DNA of 64,000 nt from Frankia sp. AiPa1 (GTDB lineage: Bacteria; Actinomycetota; Actinomycetes; Frankiales; Frankiaceae), in NCBI RefSeq assembly GCF_023243075.1, contig NZ_JALKFZ020000141.1:62001-126000 (forward strand), given 5' to 3'. Below the pieces are notes generated by a model. It worked only from the letters and a program-made list of their open reading frames with translations. It was not told where the DNA came from and did not search any database. This document shows positions 44,315-53,285 of this stretch, one piece after another. A program made the translations under genes and the position numbers. Positions within the stretch are counted from its first letter, which is position 1; each line of letters begins with the position of its first letter.

Positions 44315-47110
44315 GTGACGGGGTCGGCACTACCGCCGCTGACCGGGGGCACCGCGCGACCGTTGCAGCCTGACGATCCCCGAAGCCTCGGGGCCTACCA
44401 GGTTGTCGGCCGGCTCGGGCAGGGCGGGATGGGCACGGTGTTCCTCGGCCGGGCACCCGACGGCAGCGCCGTCGCGATCAAGGTGATTCGCCCGGAGCTC
44501 GCCCAGCGGCCCGAATTCCGGGCCCGGTTCGCCCGCGAGGCGCAGAGCGCGCGGCGGGTCCGCCGGTTCACCACCGCCGCCGTGCTCGACGCCGACTCCC
44601 ACGGCCCCCAGCCCTATCTGGTGACCGAGTTCGTCGAGGGACCGACGCTGTCCCGGCACGTGTCGATCCGCGGACCGCTGCGCCCCGCCGACCTGGAGCA
44701 GCTCGCGGTCAGCACGACCACCGCGCTGGCCGCCATCCACGCCGCCGGCATCGTGCACCGCGACCTGACCCCCGGCAACGTCCTGCTGTCCCCGGTCGGA
44801 CCGAAGGTGATCGACTTCGGCCTGGCCCGTGAGTTCGACGCGGACACGGAGCTGTCCCGTAATGTCCGCCAGGCCATCGGCACCCCCGGCTACATGTCGC
44901 CGGAGCAGATCCTCGGCACCCCGATCACCTCGGCCGTGGATGTCTTCTCCTGGGGCGCGGTGATGATCTTCGCCGCCACGGGCCAACCGCCGTTCGGCAC
45001 CGGCCGGACGGAGGCGATCCTCTACCGGATCGTCAACGAGCCGCCCAAGCTCGACGCCGTGAACCCCGAGCTGCGCGGTCTTGTCGAGGTCGCGATGGCC
45101 AAGGATGCCGCCGCCCGCCCGAGCGCGGAGGAGCTGCGGGCCGCGCTGATCGCCGGCGGAACCCCGCAGATCCGCCCGGCTGGCACCGCCGGAACCGTCG
45201 GCGGCGCGGTCTCCAGTCCGGGTGCGGCACCGGCCGCGAGCGCATCGGCCGCCGAATCCGACCCGTCGTCCTCGCCGCATCGACGCCGATGGGGGCGGCG
45301 TGGACGCGGCAGCACCGGCGGCACGAATCCGCGGATGCCCTCGGGCCTGACTGGTGAGTCCGCGGTCTCACCACCAGCGATGTCGGGCTCGTCACCCGCT
45401 TGCGTGGACCCGGTGGCCTACAGCCGGTCACCCTCGTCGTCCGGCGCCCCGTCGCCCACCGGCTGGTCGGCGACGCCAGCCACCCCGGCCGGCCCGGGAC
45501 ACCCGGTGAGCTCGACCATGCCGCAGACCCAGCTCTCCCCGCCGCCGGTGGCCTCACCACCACCCGCGATCGTGCGCACGTCCTCGACGCCGCCAGTCCC
45601 GCCCACGCAGCCGCCGTCCTCAGTCGCGTCGCTGCCGTCCTCGGGTTCCGCCGCGGCGACGGATGTCTCGGCGACGGCGGGGTCCTCGGCCACGGCGGGG
45701 TCCTCGGCGACGGCGGGGTCCTCGGCGACGGCGGGGTCCTTGGCAACGGCGGGGTCCTTGGCGGCAGCGGGGGCGAGCAGACGCCGCGGACGGCGGATCG
45801 TGCTGCTCGGTGGCGGCCTGGCGGTGCTGCTCGCGGCCGCGGTGGCCGTCCCGCTCGCACTGCGCGGCGGGGGATCGTCACCACCGAGCGCCGCCGAGCG
45901 CACGAGGGTGTCGACGGAGCTGGCCGCCCAGGCAGGCTCCGCGCGGCCCCGGGATCCGCGCCTCGCGGCCCAGCTGAGCCTCGCGGCCTACACGGTCGCC
46001 CCGACCGCCGCGGCCCGGGACGCACTCATCGCCTCGTTCGCCGCGTCGACGGCGACTCGGCTGGCGCCCACCGGCACCATCTATTCTGATCTTGCGCTGA
46101 GCCCGGACGGCACCGTGCTGGCCGCCACCGACAGCGCCGGACGCCTGCGTCTGTGGCGGCTCGCCGACGGGCAGCCCCCCACAGTGACTGCCCGGGGCTC
46201 CGGCGGCGATCACGCCAGCGGCGTCGTGTTCGCCGCCGACGGCCGGACCCTGGCGACCGGCGGCGCGACCGACGCCGGTCAGCTGTGGGATGTCACCGAC
46301 CCGACCCATCCGCGTACGCTCGGCCAGCTCGGTGCGCAGGCCACCGCGGTGCGCCGACTGGCGCTGTCGTCCCCGGCCCATCTGCTGGCCACCGCCGGCG
46401 TCGACTGGTCGGTGGGGCTCTGGGACATCAGTGACCCGAGCGGTCCGCGTCCGCTGAATCCGCTCATCGGCCGAGCGGGGCCGGTGACCGGCGTGGCGCT
46501 GCGCCCGGACGGTGCCCTGCTCGCCGTCGCCGGCGTCAACGGAACCGTGCAGCTGTGGAACGTGCGCGACCCGGCGTCGCCGAGCCAGGTCGGGATGGTG
46601 CCCGGCCACAGTGGTGCGGTGAACACCGCGACGTTCAGCCCCGACGGGCACCTGCTCGCGACCGGCGGCGACGATCGGAGCGTGCAGATCTCCGACGTCA
46701 GCGACCCGGCGCAGCCACGGGTCGTGCGGCGGCTGAGCAGCCACGGGTCCGCGGTGACGGCCGTGGCATTCACCGGCGCCGGTCAGGTGGTCAGCGCCGA
46801 CACCGCCGGCACGATCGCCTACGAGAACCTCGACGGCTCCGCCTCCAGCTCCGGCTCCGGCGGTACCGAGGGTTCGACCAGTGGGGCGGTCACCCGGCTC
46901 AGCTCCTTGGGCCGGGCGGTTCAAGCGCTCAGCTCCACCCAGGGCGGCACCGTCGCGGCGACCACCGACGACGGCGCGATCGTCGTCGCCACCGTCGACC
47001 CGACGCGGTTGCGTCGGCTGGCCTGCGTGAATTCGGCGGTGGCCCCGAACCGCGCGCGGTGGGACAGCCTCGTGCCCGGCATCCCCTTCACCGACGCCTG
47101 CGCCCGCTGA
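44315..47110 (+). CDS. Transmembrane Ser/Thr kinase with WD40-repeat sensor
   Basis: The 931-residue protein has a Hanks-type kinase domain (about 27-285): glycine loop GQGGMG, Lys56 in AIKV, HRD at 148-150, DFG at 167-169. The residue after HRDL, usually Lys, is Thr152 (HRDLTPGN). A long Ser/Pro/Thr-rich linker includes an in-frame 18-bp repeat (45668-45757; SATAGS). One membrane helix (about 493-515; IVLLGGGLAVLLAAAVAV) precedes a C-terminal set of WD40-like repeats (QLWDVTDP, GLWDISDP, QLWNVRDP). The propeller would face outside and could sense a wall or ligand signal. The start is GTG at 44315 after AGGAG. It converges on the Hsp70-PstS gene. Confidence 0.9.
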   Translation: MTGSALPPLTGGTARPLQPDDPRSLGAYQVVGRLGQGGMGTVFLGRAPDGSAVAIKVIRPELAQRPEFRARFAREAQSARRVRRFTTAAVLDADSHGPQPYLVTEFVEGPTLSRHVSIRGPLRPADLEQLAVSTTTALAAIHAAGIVHRDLTPGNVLLSPVGPKVIDFGLAREFDADTELSRNVRQAIGTPGYMSPEQILGTPITSAVDVFSWGAVMIFAATGQPPFGTGRTEAILYRIVNEPPKLDAVNPELRGLVEVAMAKDAAARPSAEELRAALIAGGTPQIRPAGTAGTVGGAVSSPGAAPAASASAAESDPSSSPHRRRWGRRGRGSTGGTNPRMPSGLTGESAVSPPAMSGSSPACVDPVAYSRSPSSSGAPSPTGWSATPATPAGPGHPVSSTMPQTQLSPPPVASPPPAIVRTSSTPPVPPTQPPSSVASLPSSGSAAATDVSATAGSSATAGSSATAGSSATAGSLATAGSLAAAGASRRRGRRIVLLGGGLAVLLAAAVAVPLALRGGGSSPPSAAERTRVSTELAAQAGSARPRDPRLAAQLSLAAYTVAPTAAARDALIASFAASTATRLAPTGTIYSDLALSPDGTVLAATDSAGRLRLWRLADGQPPTVTARGSGGDHASGVVFAADGRTLATGGATDAGQLWDVTDPTHPRTLGQLGAQATAVRRLALSSPAHLLATAGVDWSVGLWDISDPSGPRPLNPLIGRAGPVTGVALRPDGALLAVAGVNGTVQLWNVRDPASPSQVGMVPGHSGAVNTATFSPDGHLLATGGDDRSVQISDVSDPAQPRVVRRLSSHGSAVTAVAFTGAGQVVSADTAGTIAYENLDGSASSSGSGGTEGSTSGAVTRLSSLGRAVQALSSTQGGTVAATTDDGAIVVATVDPTRLRRLACVNSAVAPNRARWDSLVPGIPFTDACAR

Positions 47111-47310
47111 GTTCCGTCCGCGCCCGCCGGGCTCCGTTGGACGCCCGCGCCCATCGAGCTTCTTGCCCGGAGGCCGCCATGGATCGGCCGGAGGCTGATC
47201 GGGCTCAGGGACTCAGGTCACGGACGGCACCCCGCACGTCGACCTCATCACGTCCGTCGCCTGGGCCTCAGGCCGTCCATCACGGGTCGGGCGGTGCCCC
47301 GGCCCCGACC

Positions 47311-49842
47311 TCAGGCGGGTACCGGGGCAACGCCCTGGGTGAGGGACGTCAGCCTGGCCACGTTCTCGTTCACCGTCTCGTCCGTACGCGGCACATAGTG
47401 CGCGTCGAACGCGATCTTCCGACCGTTCTGCAGGTAGTACCGCAGGAACGCGGCCGTCGCCGGCCTGCGCAACGACTCGGGCAGCGCGTAGACGTACAGC
47501 GGCTTGCACAGCGGCAGGTAGAGCCCGGTGCCCACGGCGACGGCGGTGGGGGCGACGCATCCGTCACCCTCGCCGTTGTCGATCTCCACGCCGCGCAGTC
47601 GGCCGCCGAACGTCTCGTAGGTCGGATAGTCGAGGAACCCGATGGACAGGCGGTCGCCGGCCACGTCGTTGGCGACACCGCTGAGATCGGTCTGCTGCTG
47701 GTAGGACCGTGACCTGTCACTCGCGTCGCTGATCGTCGCGTTGAACACCTGCGCCTGCACCGAAGTACGCGTCGGTCCGACAAAACTGATCGGCTCGTCC
47801 GGGAACGAGGCATCGATCTGGTTCCACCGGGTGACGGAGGAACTCGCGCCCCAGACCTGCCGGACCTGCTTGAGGGTCAGGCAGTGCAGCCAGGTGTTCT
47901 GCGGGTTGACCACGATCGGCAGCGTGTGGTGGGCCACTTCGAATCCCACCAGCCGCTTGGCGCAGGACGGGTCCTTCAGTGACCCCGGGTTCGGCTCGAA
48001 GGAGGCATCGGCCAGCTCCACCTTGCCGCTGCACAGGGCGTCGAAGCCATCCTCGGTGCTGCTCGACTCGACGCTCACGGTCACGTTGCGCTGGGACTGG
48101 CGGAACTCGTTGTACGCCGTCTCCGAGATCGGCGCGACCTCGGACGACCCGGCGACGCGCACCAGGTGCGCGGCCGGGGCCGGCTCCGGCGACGGGCTGG
48201 CCGTCTCCGGGATCGGGTCGGTGGTGGGGAATGGCCCGGCCGAGGCCACCGCGGCGGGCTCGGAGCCGGAGTCCCGGTTGACCAGCACCACACCCGCCGT
48301 CGCACCGGCGGCGACGAACAGGACCGCGGCGACCAGCGCGGCGATCATCGTCCGACGCGAGCCGAAGATCCCGCCACCGCCAGCCGGGCCACCGGCCGGC
48401 GCATGCCCGCCCACCGGGCCAGCACCACCACCACCACCAGCACCGGCCACGCCCGCCAGGGTCGGCCCGGCCGCACCCGTGGCGGACTCGGCCGTCACCC
48501 TCGTGATCTCGTCGGCGGACGTCGTCCCGGCGCTGCCGGCCGCGACGACTCCGGACGTGCCTGGGCCGGACGCGTTTGGGGCCCCGGCACCGGCATCGGC
48601 GGAGGCCTGGGCACGATCCGGGGACCAGCCGAGCGGGGTCGTGCCGCCACTGGACTGGAACGGGGGCAACGAGCCGAGGCTCGCCGCGTCCGGCGGACGG
48701 ATCACCGCCGTCACGTCGTACGGCTCCTCGGCAGGCGCCGCGGCGAACACCCCGCTGCCCGCCCGGGCCGCCCGGTCGGCGAAGTCGGCGGCGAGCAACG
48801 CGGCACCCATCGCGAGGTCCGCGTCGGACCGATGCTCGATCCGGCCGAGCTGCGGAAACGCCTCGCGTAGCCGCTGGGAGACCAACGGGAGGTAGGCAAC
48901 TCCACCGGACAGCAGAATCCGCGACAGGTCGGCGGGCCCCGCCGGCACCGAACGCAGCGCCCGGCGCAGCGCGCCCACTGTGTCGTCGACCGTTGGACCG
49001 GCAAGTGCCTCGAGTTCCTCGCGGGTGAGCGTCACCGAGGTGTTGACTCCGGGCAGCGCGAGGGTCAGCTCAACCTCGCCCTCCTCGGCGAGGACCTCCT
49101 TGGCCTGCGCGGCGTCCCGGCTCAGCTGGGCGAGCGCCAGCCGGGTCGCCGGGTCGGACCGGTCAACCTGCTGCGGCCCGATTCCGGCGCGGGTCAGCGC
49201 ATGGTCGACCAGCAGGGCATCGAGGTCGATTCCGATGCCATGGCGCATGCCCGCCGCCGAGCCCACAAGCTGGAAGCCGAATGGGGAGAACGACAGCACC
49301 GCGGTGTCGAGGAAACCGGCGCCGAGGTCGTACCAGCCGACGAGGTCGACGGTCTGCGTGACCGAGGCACGGGCAAGCAGCGTGCCCATGGCGTCGGCGG
49401 CCGCGACCGCCGTCACCGGCATCTCCAGCCCCGAGCGCTGCCCGACCGCCTCGGCGAAGGCCTCGCGCCGCGCGGGCGGCCAGAACGTCGGGTAGGTGAC
49501 GACCACATGGTCCGGAGGGCCGCCGATCTGCTCGGCCGCGGTCGCCACGAGGTGCGCGACCAGCCGGCCGAGCAGACTCTCCCGGCTGTAGGCCGCGCCG
49601 CCGAGCACGATCTGGCCGTCGTCCCCGAGACGGCGCAGCAGGTCGGTGGCGGAACGGTCCGGATCGGTGCGCGCCCGACGAGCGGCGGCCCGGGCGAACA
49701 ACAGGCCGCCGCCCGGCGGGGCGTACACCACCGACGGTAGCCGCCGCTGCCCGCCGAGTTCGAGCACCCGCGGCCAGCCGCCGTCGGCGATCCCCACAAT
49801 CGTGTGTACGGATCCGACGTCGATGCCGAGCTGATATCCCAC
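47311..49842 (-). CDS. Hsp70-type ATPase fused to a PstS-like phosphate-binding domain
   Basis: The 843-residue protein joins two parts rarely seen together. Residues 1-360 are an actin/Hsp70-type ATPase: LGIDVGSVHTIVGI (5-18), YDLGAGFLDTAVL (171-183) and LLSGGVAYLPLV (310-321). A Gly/Ala-rich linker leads to one membrane helix (about 499-521) after a basic RR. Residues 555-843 match SphX/PstS-type phosphate-binding proteins: VRVAGSSEVAPISE, ALCSGKVELADASF, LPIVVNPQNTWLHCLTLKQV and WNQIDASFPDEPISFVGP. The ATPase should be inside and the binding domain outside. GTG 49842 is chosen over longer starts because AGGAG lies five bases before it. Confidence 0.88.
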   Translation of the reverse strand: MGYQLGIDVGSVHTIVGIADGGWPRVLELGGQRRLPSVVYAPPGGGLLFARAAARRARTDPDRSATDLLRRLGDDGQIVLGGAAYSRESLLGRLVAHLVATAAEQIGGPPDHVVVTYPTFWPPARREAFAEAVGQRSGLEMPVTAVAAADAMGTLLARASVTQTVDLVGWYDLGAGFLDTAVLSFSPFGFQLVGSAAGMRHGIGIDLDALLVDHALTRAGIGPQQVDRSDPATRLALAQLSRDAAQAKEVLAEEGEVELTLALPGVNTSVTLTREELEALAGPTVDDTVGALRRALRSVPAGPADLSRILLSGGVAYLPLVSQRLREAFPQLGRIEHRSDADLAMGAALLAADFADRAARAGSGVFAAAPAEEPYDVTAVIRPPDAASLGSLPPFQSSGGTTPLGWSPDRAQASADAGAGAPNASGPGTSGVVAAGSAGTTSADEITRVTAESATGAAGPTLAGVAGAGGGGGAGPVGGHAPAGGPAGGGGIFGSRRTMIAALVAAVLFVAAGATAGVVLVNRDSGSEPAAVASAGPFPTTDPIPETASPSPEPAPAAHLVRVAGSSEVAPISETAYNEFRQSQRNVTVSVESSSTEDGFDALCSGKVELADASFEPNPGSLKDPSCAKRLVGFEVAHHTLPIVVNPQNTWLHCLTLKQVRQVWGASSSVTRWNQIDASFPDEPISFVGPTRTSVQAQVFNATISDASDRSRSYQQQTDLSGVANDVAGDRLSIGFLDYPTYETFGGRLRGVEIDNGEGDGCVAPTAVAVGTGLYLPLCKPLYVYALPESLRRPATAAFLRYYLQNGRKIAFDAHYVPRTDETVNENVARLTSLTQGVAPVPA

Positions 49843-49962
49843 CGCGACTCCTGAGCCACCCGTTCGCCAGGCCCGCCCCTCCCAGGAACAACGCGCCCGA
49901 CCAGCGGCGATTCTTCCCACCGCTGGTCCGATCATCGTAGACGCAAGGTCCGACAATCCGAC

Positions 49963-49980
49963 ATGTCCGCTGGTGGACAT
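49963..49980. promoter_or_regulatory. Dyad ATGTCC-GCTGGT-GGACAT between divergent genes
   Basis: A perfect 6-bp inverted repeat with six-base spacer lies between the divergent Hsp70-PstS and ada-alkA genes. A second small dyad, TTCAG...CTGAA, follows in the more AT-rich sequence at about 49985-50001. The site may be an operator for either gene. Confidence 0.4.
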
Positions 49981-50070
49981 AAATTTTCAGGATCATTCTG
50001 AACCGTGATCACCGCCGGGCGGATGAGGCAGACGTCGCATTCCTGCCAGAACTTGTCGGAGCCGACACCG

Positions 50071-51681
50071 ATGCTGGACGACATGTACGACGACACCGAG
50101 CGCTGCGCGCGGGCCGTGCGGTCCAGGGACCCCCGCTTCGACGGCTGGTTCTTCGCGGCCGTGCGCAGCACCGGGATCTACTGCCGCCCGAGCTGCCCGG
50201 CTGTCGTTCCCCGGCCCGAGAACCTTCGCTTCTACCCCAGCGCCGCGGCCGCCCAGCAGGCCGGCTTCCGGGCCTGCAAACGGTGCCGGCCGGATGCGAG
50301 CCCCGGCTCGCCGCTGTGGGACGTCCGCGCCGACGTCGTGGCCCGCGCGATGCGCCTGATCGCCGACGGTGTGGTCGACCGCGACGGCGTTCCCGGCCTC
50401 GCCACCCAGCTCGGCTACAGCACTCGGCAGGTCCAGCGGCAGCTGCTCGCCGAACTCGGTGCCGGCCCGCTGGCGCTCGCCCGGGCGCAGCGGGCGCAGA
50501 CCGCGCGGATTTTGATCGAGACCAGTGACCTGCCCATGGGCGATGTCGCCTTCGCCGCCGGGTTCACCAGCGTTCGGGCGTTCAACGACACTGTCCGGGA
50601 GATCTTCGCGCTCTCCCCCACCGAGCTGCGCCACCGCGCCCGCCATCCGGGCGCCCAGTCCGGGAGAACATCGCGGCCGGCGGTGTCCGCCCGGCTCGGC
50701 AGCCCGCCCGGGCCAGCAGGGATCGGGCCAGCAGGGATACTGTCGCTGCGACTGCCGTTTCGCGCGCCGCTGTGTCCGGACAACCTGTTCGGACATCTGG
50801 TCGCCACCGCCGTTCCCGGGGTGGAGGAGTGGCGCGAGGGCGCGTTCCGTCGAACCCTGCGCCTGCCGCACGGGCCCGCCGCGGTGGCTCTGCGTCCGCG
50901 GCCCGACCACGTCGCCTGCGAGCTCACCCTCGCCGACCTGCGCGACCTGTCCACCGCGATCAGCCGCTGCCGCCGCCTGCTCGACCTCGACGCCGACCCG
51001 ATCGCCGTCGACGCCCATCTCGCCGAGGACCCGACCCTCGCCGCGCCGATCCACGCCGCGCCCGGCCGCCGGGTTCCGCGCACGGTCGACCCGGCCGAGT
51101 TCGCCGTGCGCGCGGTCCTCGGCCAGCAGGTGTCCACCGCCGCGGCCCGCACCCACGCCCGCCGCCTGGTCGAGGCACTCGGCGAACGCGTGGAGGGCCT
51201 CGCGGGCGGCCTGACCCACCTGTTCCCCGCCCCACCAGCCCTTGCCGGCGGGCTGGCCACGCTCAGCGACACCGAGCTCGCTCTCCCCCGTGCCCGCCGG
51301 GCCGCGCTCACCGGGCTCGCCCGGGCACTCGCCGACGGCGCGATCGACCTCGGCACCGGCGCCGACTGGCGCCAGACCCGCGCCGCGCTTGCCGCCCTAC
51401 CCGGCCTGGGCCCATGGACCGTCGAGTCGATCGCCATGCGCGCCCTGGGCGACCCAGACGCGTTCCTGCCCACCGACCTCGGCGTCCAGCGCGCCGCCGC
51501 GCGCCTCGGCCTGCCGACCACCCCACGCGCACTCGCCGCCCATTCGGCGGCCTGGCGCCCCTGGCGCAGCTACGCCGTCCAGTATCTGTGGGCGACCGGC
51601 GACCACCCGATCAACCGCCTGCCTCCCCATCGTGCGCAGAGCGAGGCCCCTGGGACGGCGATGAAGGCGGCCACCCTCTGA
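50071..51681 (+). CDS. Ada-AlkA fusion: methylphosphotriester sensor and 3-methyladenine glycosylase
   Basis: The 536-residue protein couples the Ada N-terminal domain, an AraC-type helix-turn-helix and an AlkA glycosylase. The four zinc cysteines are Cys38, Cys42, Cys69 and Cys72, the same numbers as in E. coli Ada, which supports this start. The AraC region (about 90-200) includes SDLPMGDVAFAAGFTSVRAF. The glycosylase (about 225-510) has the HhH-GPD signature LPGLGPWTVESIAMRALGD and the likely catalytic Asp in FLPTDLGVQ. It would sense methylated DNA backbone, activate genes and remove 3-methyladenine. GGAG lies nine bases before the ATG at 50071. Confidence 0.92.
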   Translation: MLDDMYDDTERCARAVRSRDPRFDGWFFAAVRSTGIYCRPSCPAVVPRPENLRFYPSAAAAQQAGFRACKRCRPDASPGSPLWDVRADVVARAMRLIADGVVDRDGVPGLATQLGYSTRQVQRQLLAELGAGPLALARAQRAQTARILIETSDLPMGDVAFAAGFTSVRAFNDTVREIFALSPTELRHRARHPGAQSGRTSRPAVSARLGSPPGPAGIGPAGILSLRLPFRAPLCPDNLFGHLVATAVPGVEEWREGAFRRTLRLPHGPAAVALRPRPDHVACELTLADLRDLSTAISRCRRLLDLDADPIAVDAHLAEDPTLAAPIHAAPGRRVPRTVDPAEFAVRAVLGQQVSTAAARTHARRLVEALGERVEGLAGGLTHLFPAPPALAGGLATLSDTELALPRARRAALTGLARALADGAIDLGTGADWRQTRAALAALPGLGPWTVESIAMRALGDPDAFLPTDLGVQRAAARLGLPTTPRALAAHSAAWRPWRSYAVQYLWATGDHPINRLPPHRAQSEAPGTAMKAATL

Positions 51682-52051
51682 CCGCTCCCGCCCAGGATGG
51701 CGGGCAGGGGCCGAAAAGGGCCCGCCGACCGACCGACCCGCTAGCCCATCCGCTCATCAGGCTCGGCAGACGGCCCGCGGCAGCCAACGGCCCACGGCAG
51801 CCAGAAGTCACCCTCCGCGACGTCACCTCGGAGGCCAAGATCCAAGTAGGTCGCCGTGGGGGTATTCGTGTCCGATTTGCCCCCCACGACGACCTGCGTA
51901 GGCGGATCTTTCCCGGCGACCGGTCGCGCGGTGTGTCGATCATGAGGTGCGGGCTGGCCTTCGGCGGATCAGGGGGCGTCTCTGTGCGGATCCACGGGCC
52001 TCCGCCGAGACGGTGCCTAGACGGTGTGATGGCGCTTTCGGCGGGCGCCAG
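51682..52051. other. Intergenic region between ada-alkA and meaB
   Basis: No gene is supported in these 370 bases between the convergent ada-alkA and meaB genes. The sequence contains GGCCCACGGCAGCCA-type short repeats near 51775-51805 and the second copy of the 74-bp palindromic element at 51837-51910, which may end transcription from both sides. Confidence 0.55.
51837..51910 (+). repeat. 74-bp palindromic dispersed element, copy 2
   Basis: AAGATCC (51837-51843) and GGATCTT (51904-51910) bound the element. Inner blocks AGGTCG/CGACCT and GTGGGGG/CCCCCAC allow a long interrupted stem. It matches the inverted copy at 307-380 at 61 of 74 positions, with exactly the same length. This copy keeps all three arm pairs intact. 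It lies between convergent genes. Confidence 0.85.
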
Positions 52052-53149
52052 CTACTCCGAACGTTCCATGAACTCCGAGGATGGCGTGGCCGGTCGGGCG
52101 GAGGCGGTGGGCTCGGCGAAGGCGGTGAGGATGGCGTCGGCGGCCAGTGCCGGGGTGAGGGTGCCGTCGCGGACGCGTCGCTCCAGGTCGGGGGTCAGCG
52201 CGCGGACCTGCGGGTGGGCGTGCAGGTCGGCGAGCAGACGGTCGCGGACCATCGCCCAGGTCCAGTCGACCTGCTGGCGGCGGCGGCGGGCGGCGAGTTC
52301 GCCGGAGGCGTCGAGGGTGTCCTGATGCTTGACGATCTGCGCCCAGACCGTGTCGACGCCGGTGCGTTGTTCGGCGCTGCAGGTCAGCACGGGGGTGTTC
52401 CAGTCTCGCGGGCCCGAGGCACCCTGCAGCATCCGCAGGGCACCGGCGAGTTCGCGGGCGGCGCGGCGGGCGTCGAGTTCGTGCGGGCCGTCGGCCTTGT
52501 TCACCGCAATGACATCCGCGAGCTCGAGCACACCCTTCTTGATGCCCTGCAGCTGGTCGCCGGTACGGGCCAGGGTAAGGAACAGGAACGTGTCGACCAT
52601 GTCGGCGACCGTCGTTTCCGACTGGCCGACGCCGACCGTCTCGACGATGACCACGTCGTAGCCCGCGGCCTCCATGATGACCATCGCCTCGCGGGTGGCC
52701 TTGGCAACCCCGCCGAGGGTGCCCGCCGTGGGCGACGGACGGATGAACGCCGCCGGGTCGACCGAGAGCGCCGCCATCCGGGTCTTGTCGCCGAGGATGC
52801 TGCCGCCGGTGCGGGTCGAGGACGGGTCTACGGCGAGCACCGCCACCTGGTGGCCGCGGCCGGTGAGCGAGGTGCCGAGCGCGTCGATGAAGGTCGACTT
52901 GCCGACCCCGGGCACGCCGGTGATACCCACCCGGCGTGCCTTGCCCGCATGCGGCAGCAGCGCCACCAGCAGCTGCTGCGCGAGCGCGCGGTGGTCGGGC
53001 CGGCTGGACTCGACCAGCGTGATCGCCCGCGCGATCCAGGTACGCGACGCGGCGAGCACGCCGTCCGCGTACACACCCAGGTCGATCGGCGGCCGACTCA
53101 CGATGCGGGGAACGGCCGCAGGACCTGCGATGCCCATGCCCATGCCCAT
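52052..53149 (-). CDS. meaB: Methylmalonyl-CoA mutase-associated GTPase MeaB
   Basis: The 365-residue protein is the G3E-type GTPase that guards and repairs methylmalonyl-CoA mutase and gates its B12 loading. Motifs: P-loop GVPGVGKST near 78, VLAVDPSSTRTGGSILGDKTRM, VIVETVGVGQSE and AVNKADG. It follows mutB on the same strand with a 136-base gap that holds a (GGCGAC)5 repeat. The start is uncertain: three tandem ATGs (53149, 53143, 53137), products of a six-base repeat, and a GTG at 53101 are all in frame, and none has a good ribosome site. Homology begins around LGVYADGVLAASR. Confidence 0.92.
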   Translation of the reverse strand: MGMGMGIAGPAAVPRIVSRPPIDLGVYADGVLAASRTWIARAITLVESSRPDHRALAQQLLVALLPHAGKARRVGITGVPGVGKSTFIDALGTSLTGRGHQVAVLAVDPSSTRTGGSILGDKTRMAALSVDPAAFIRPSPTAGTLGGVAKATREAMVIMEAAGYDVVIVETVGVGQSETTVADMVDTFLFLTLARTGDQLQGIKKGVLELADVIAVNKADGPHELDARRAARELAGALRMLQGASGPRDWNTPVLTCSAEQRTGVDTVWAQIVKHQDTLDASGELAARRRRQQVDWTWAMVRDRLLADLHAHPQVRALTPDLERRVRDGTLTPALAADAILTAFAEPTASARPATPSSEFMERSE

Positions 53150-53155
53150 GCCAAT

Positions 53156-53185
53156 GGCGACGGCGACGGCGACGGCGACGGCGAC
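53156..53185. repeat. Hexanucleotide repeat (GGCGAC)5 before meaB
   Basis: Five perfect copies of GGCGAC are followed by imperfect ones, next to a three-fold CCCATG repeat that makes the tandem ATGs at the meaB start. The tract occupies the mutB-meaB gap. Confidence 0.85.
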
Positions 53186-53285
53186 ACCGACGGCGATCGC
53201 GGTGGCGATGCCGTCACCCGTGCGACCAGGAGCAACGGTGACGGTTCCAGTCCCGGGGACAGCTCGCTCACGGCGGCGCCCACGC

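Noticed and set aside
49843-49980. Longer Hsp70-PstS protein starting before 49842
   Set aside because: The GTG at 49842 has AGGAG at five bases, and Hsp70-type homology begins immediately after it.
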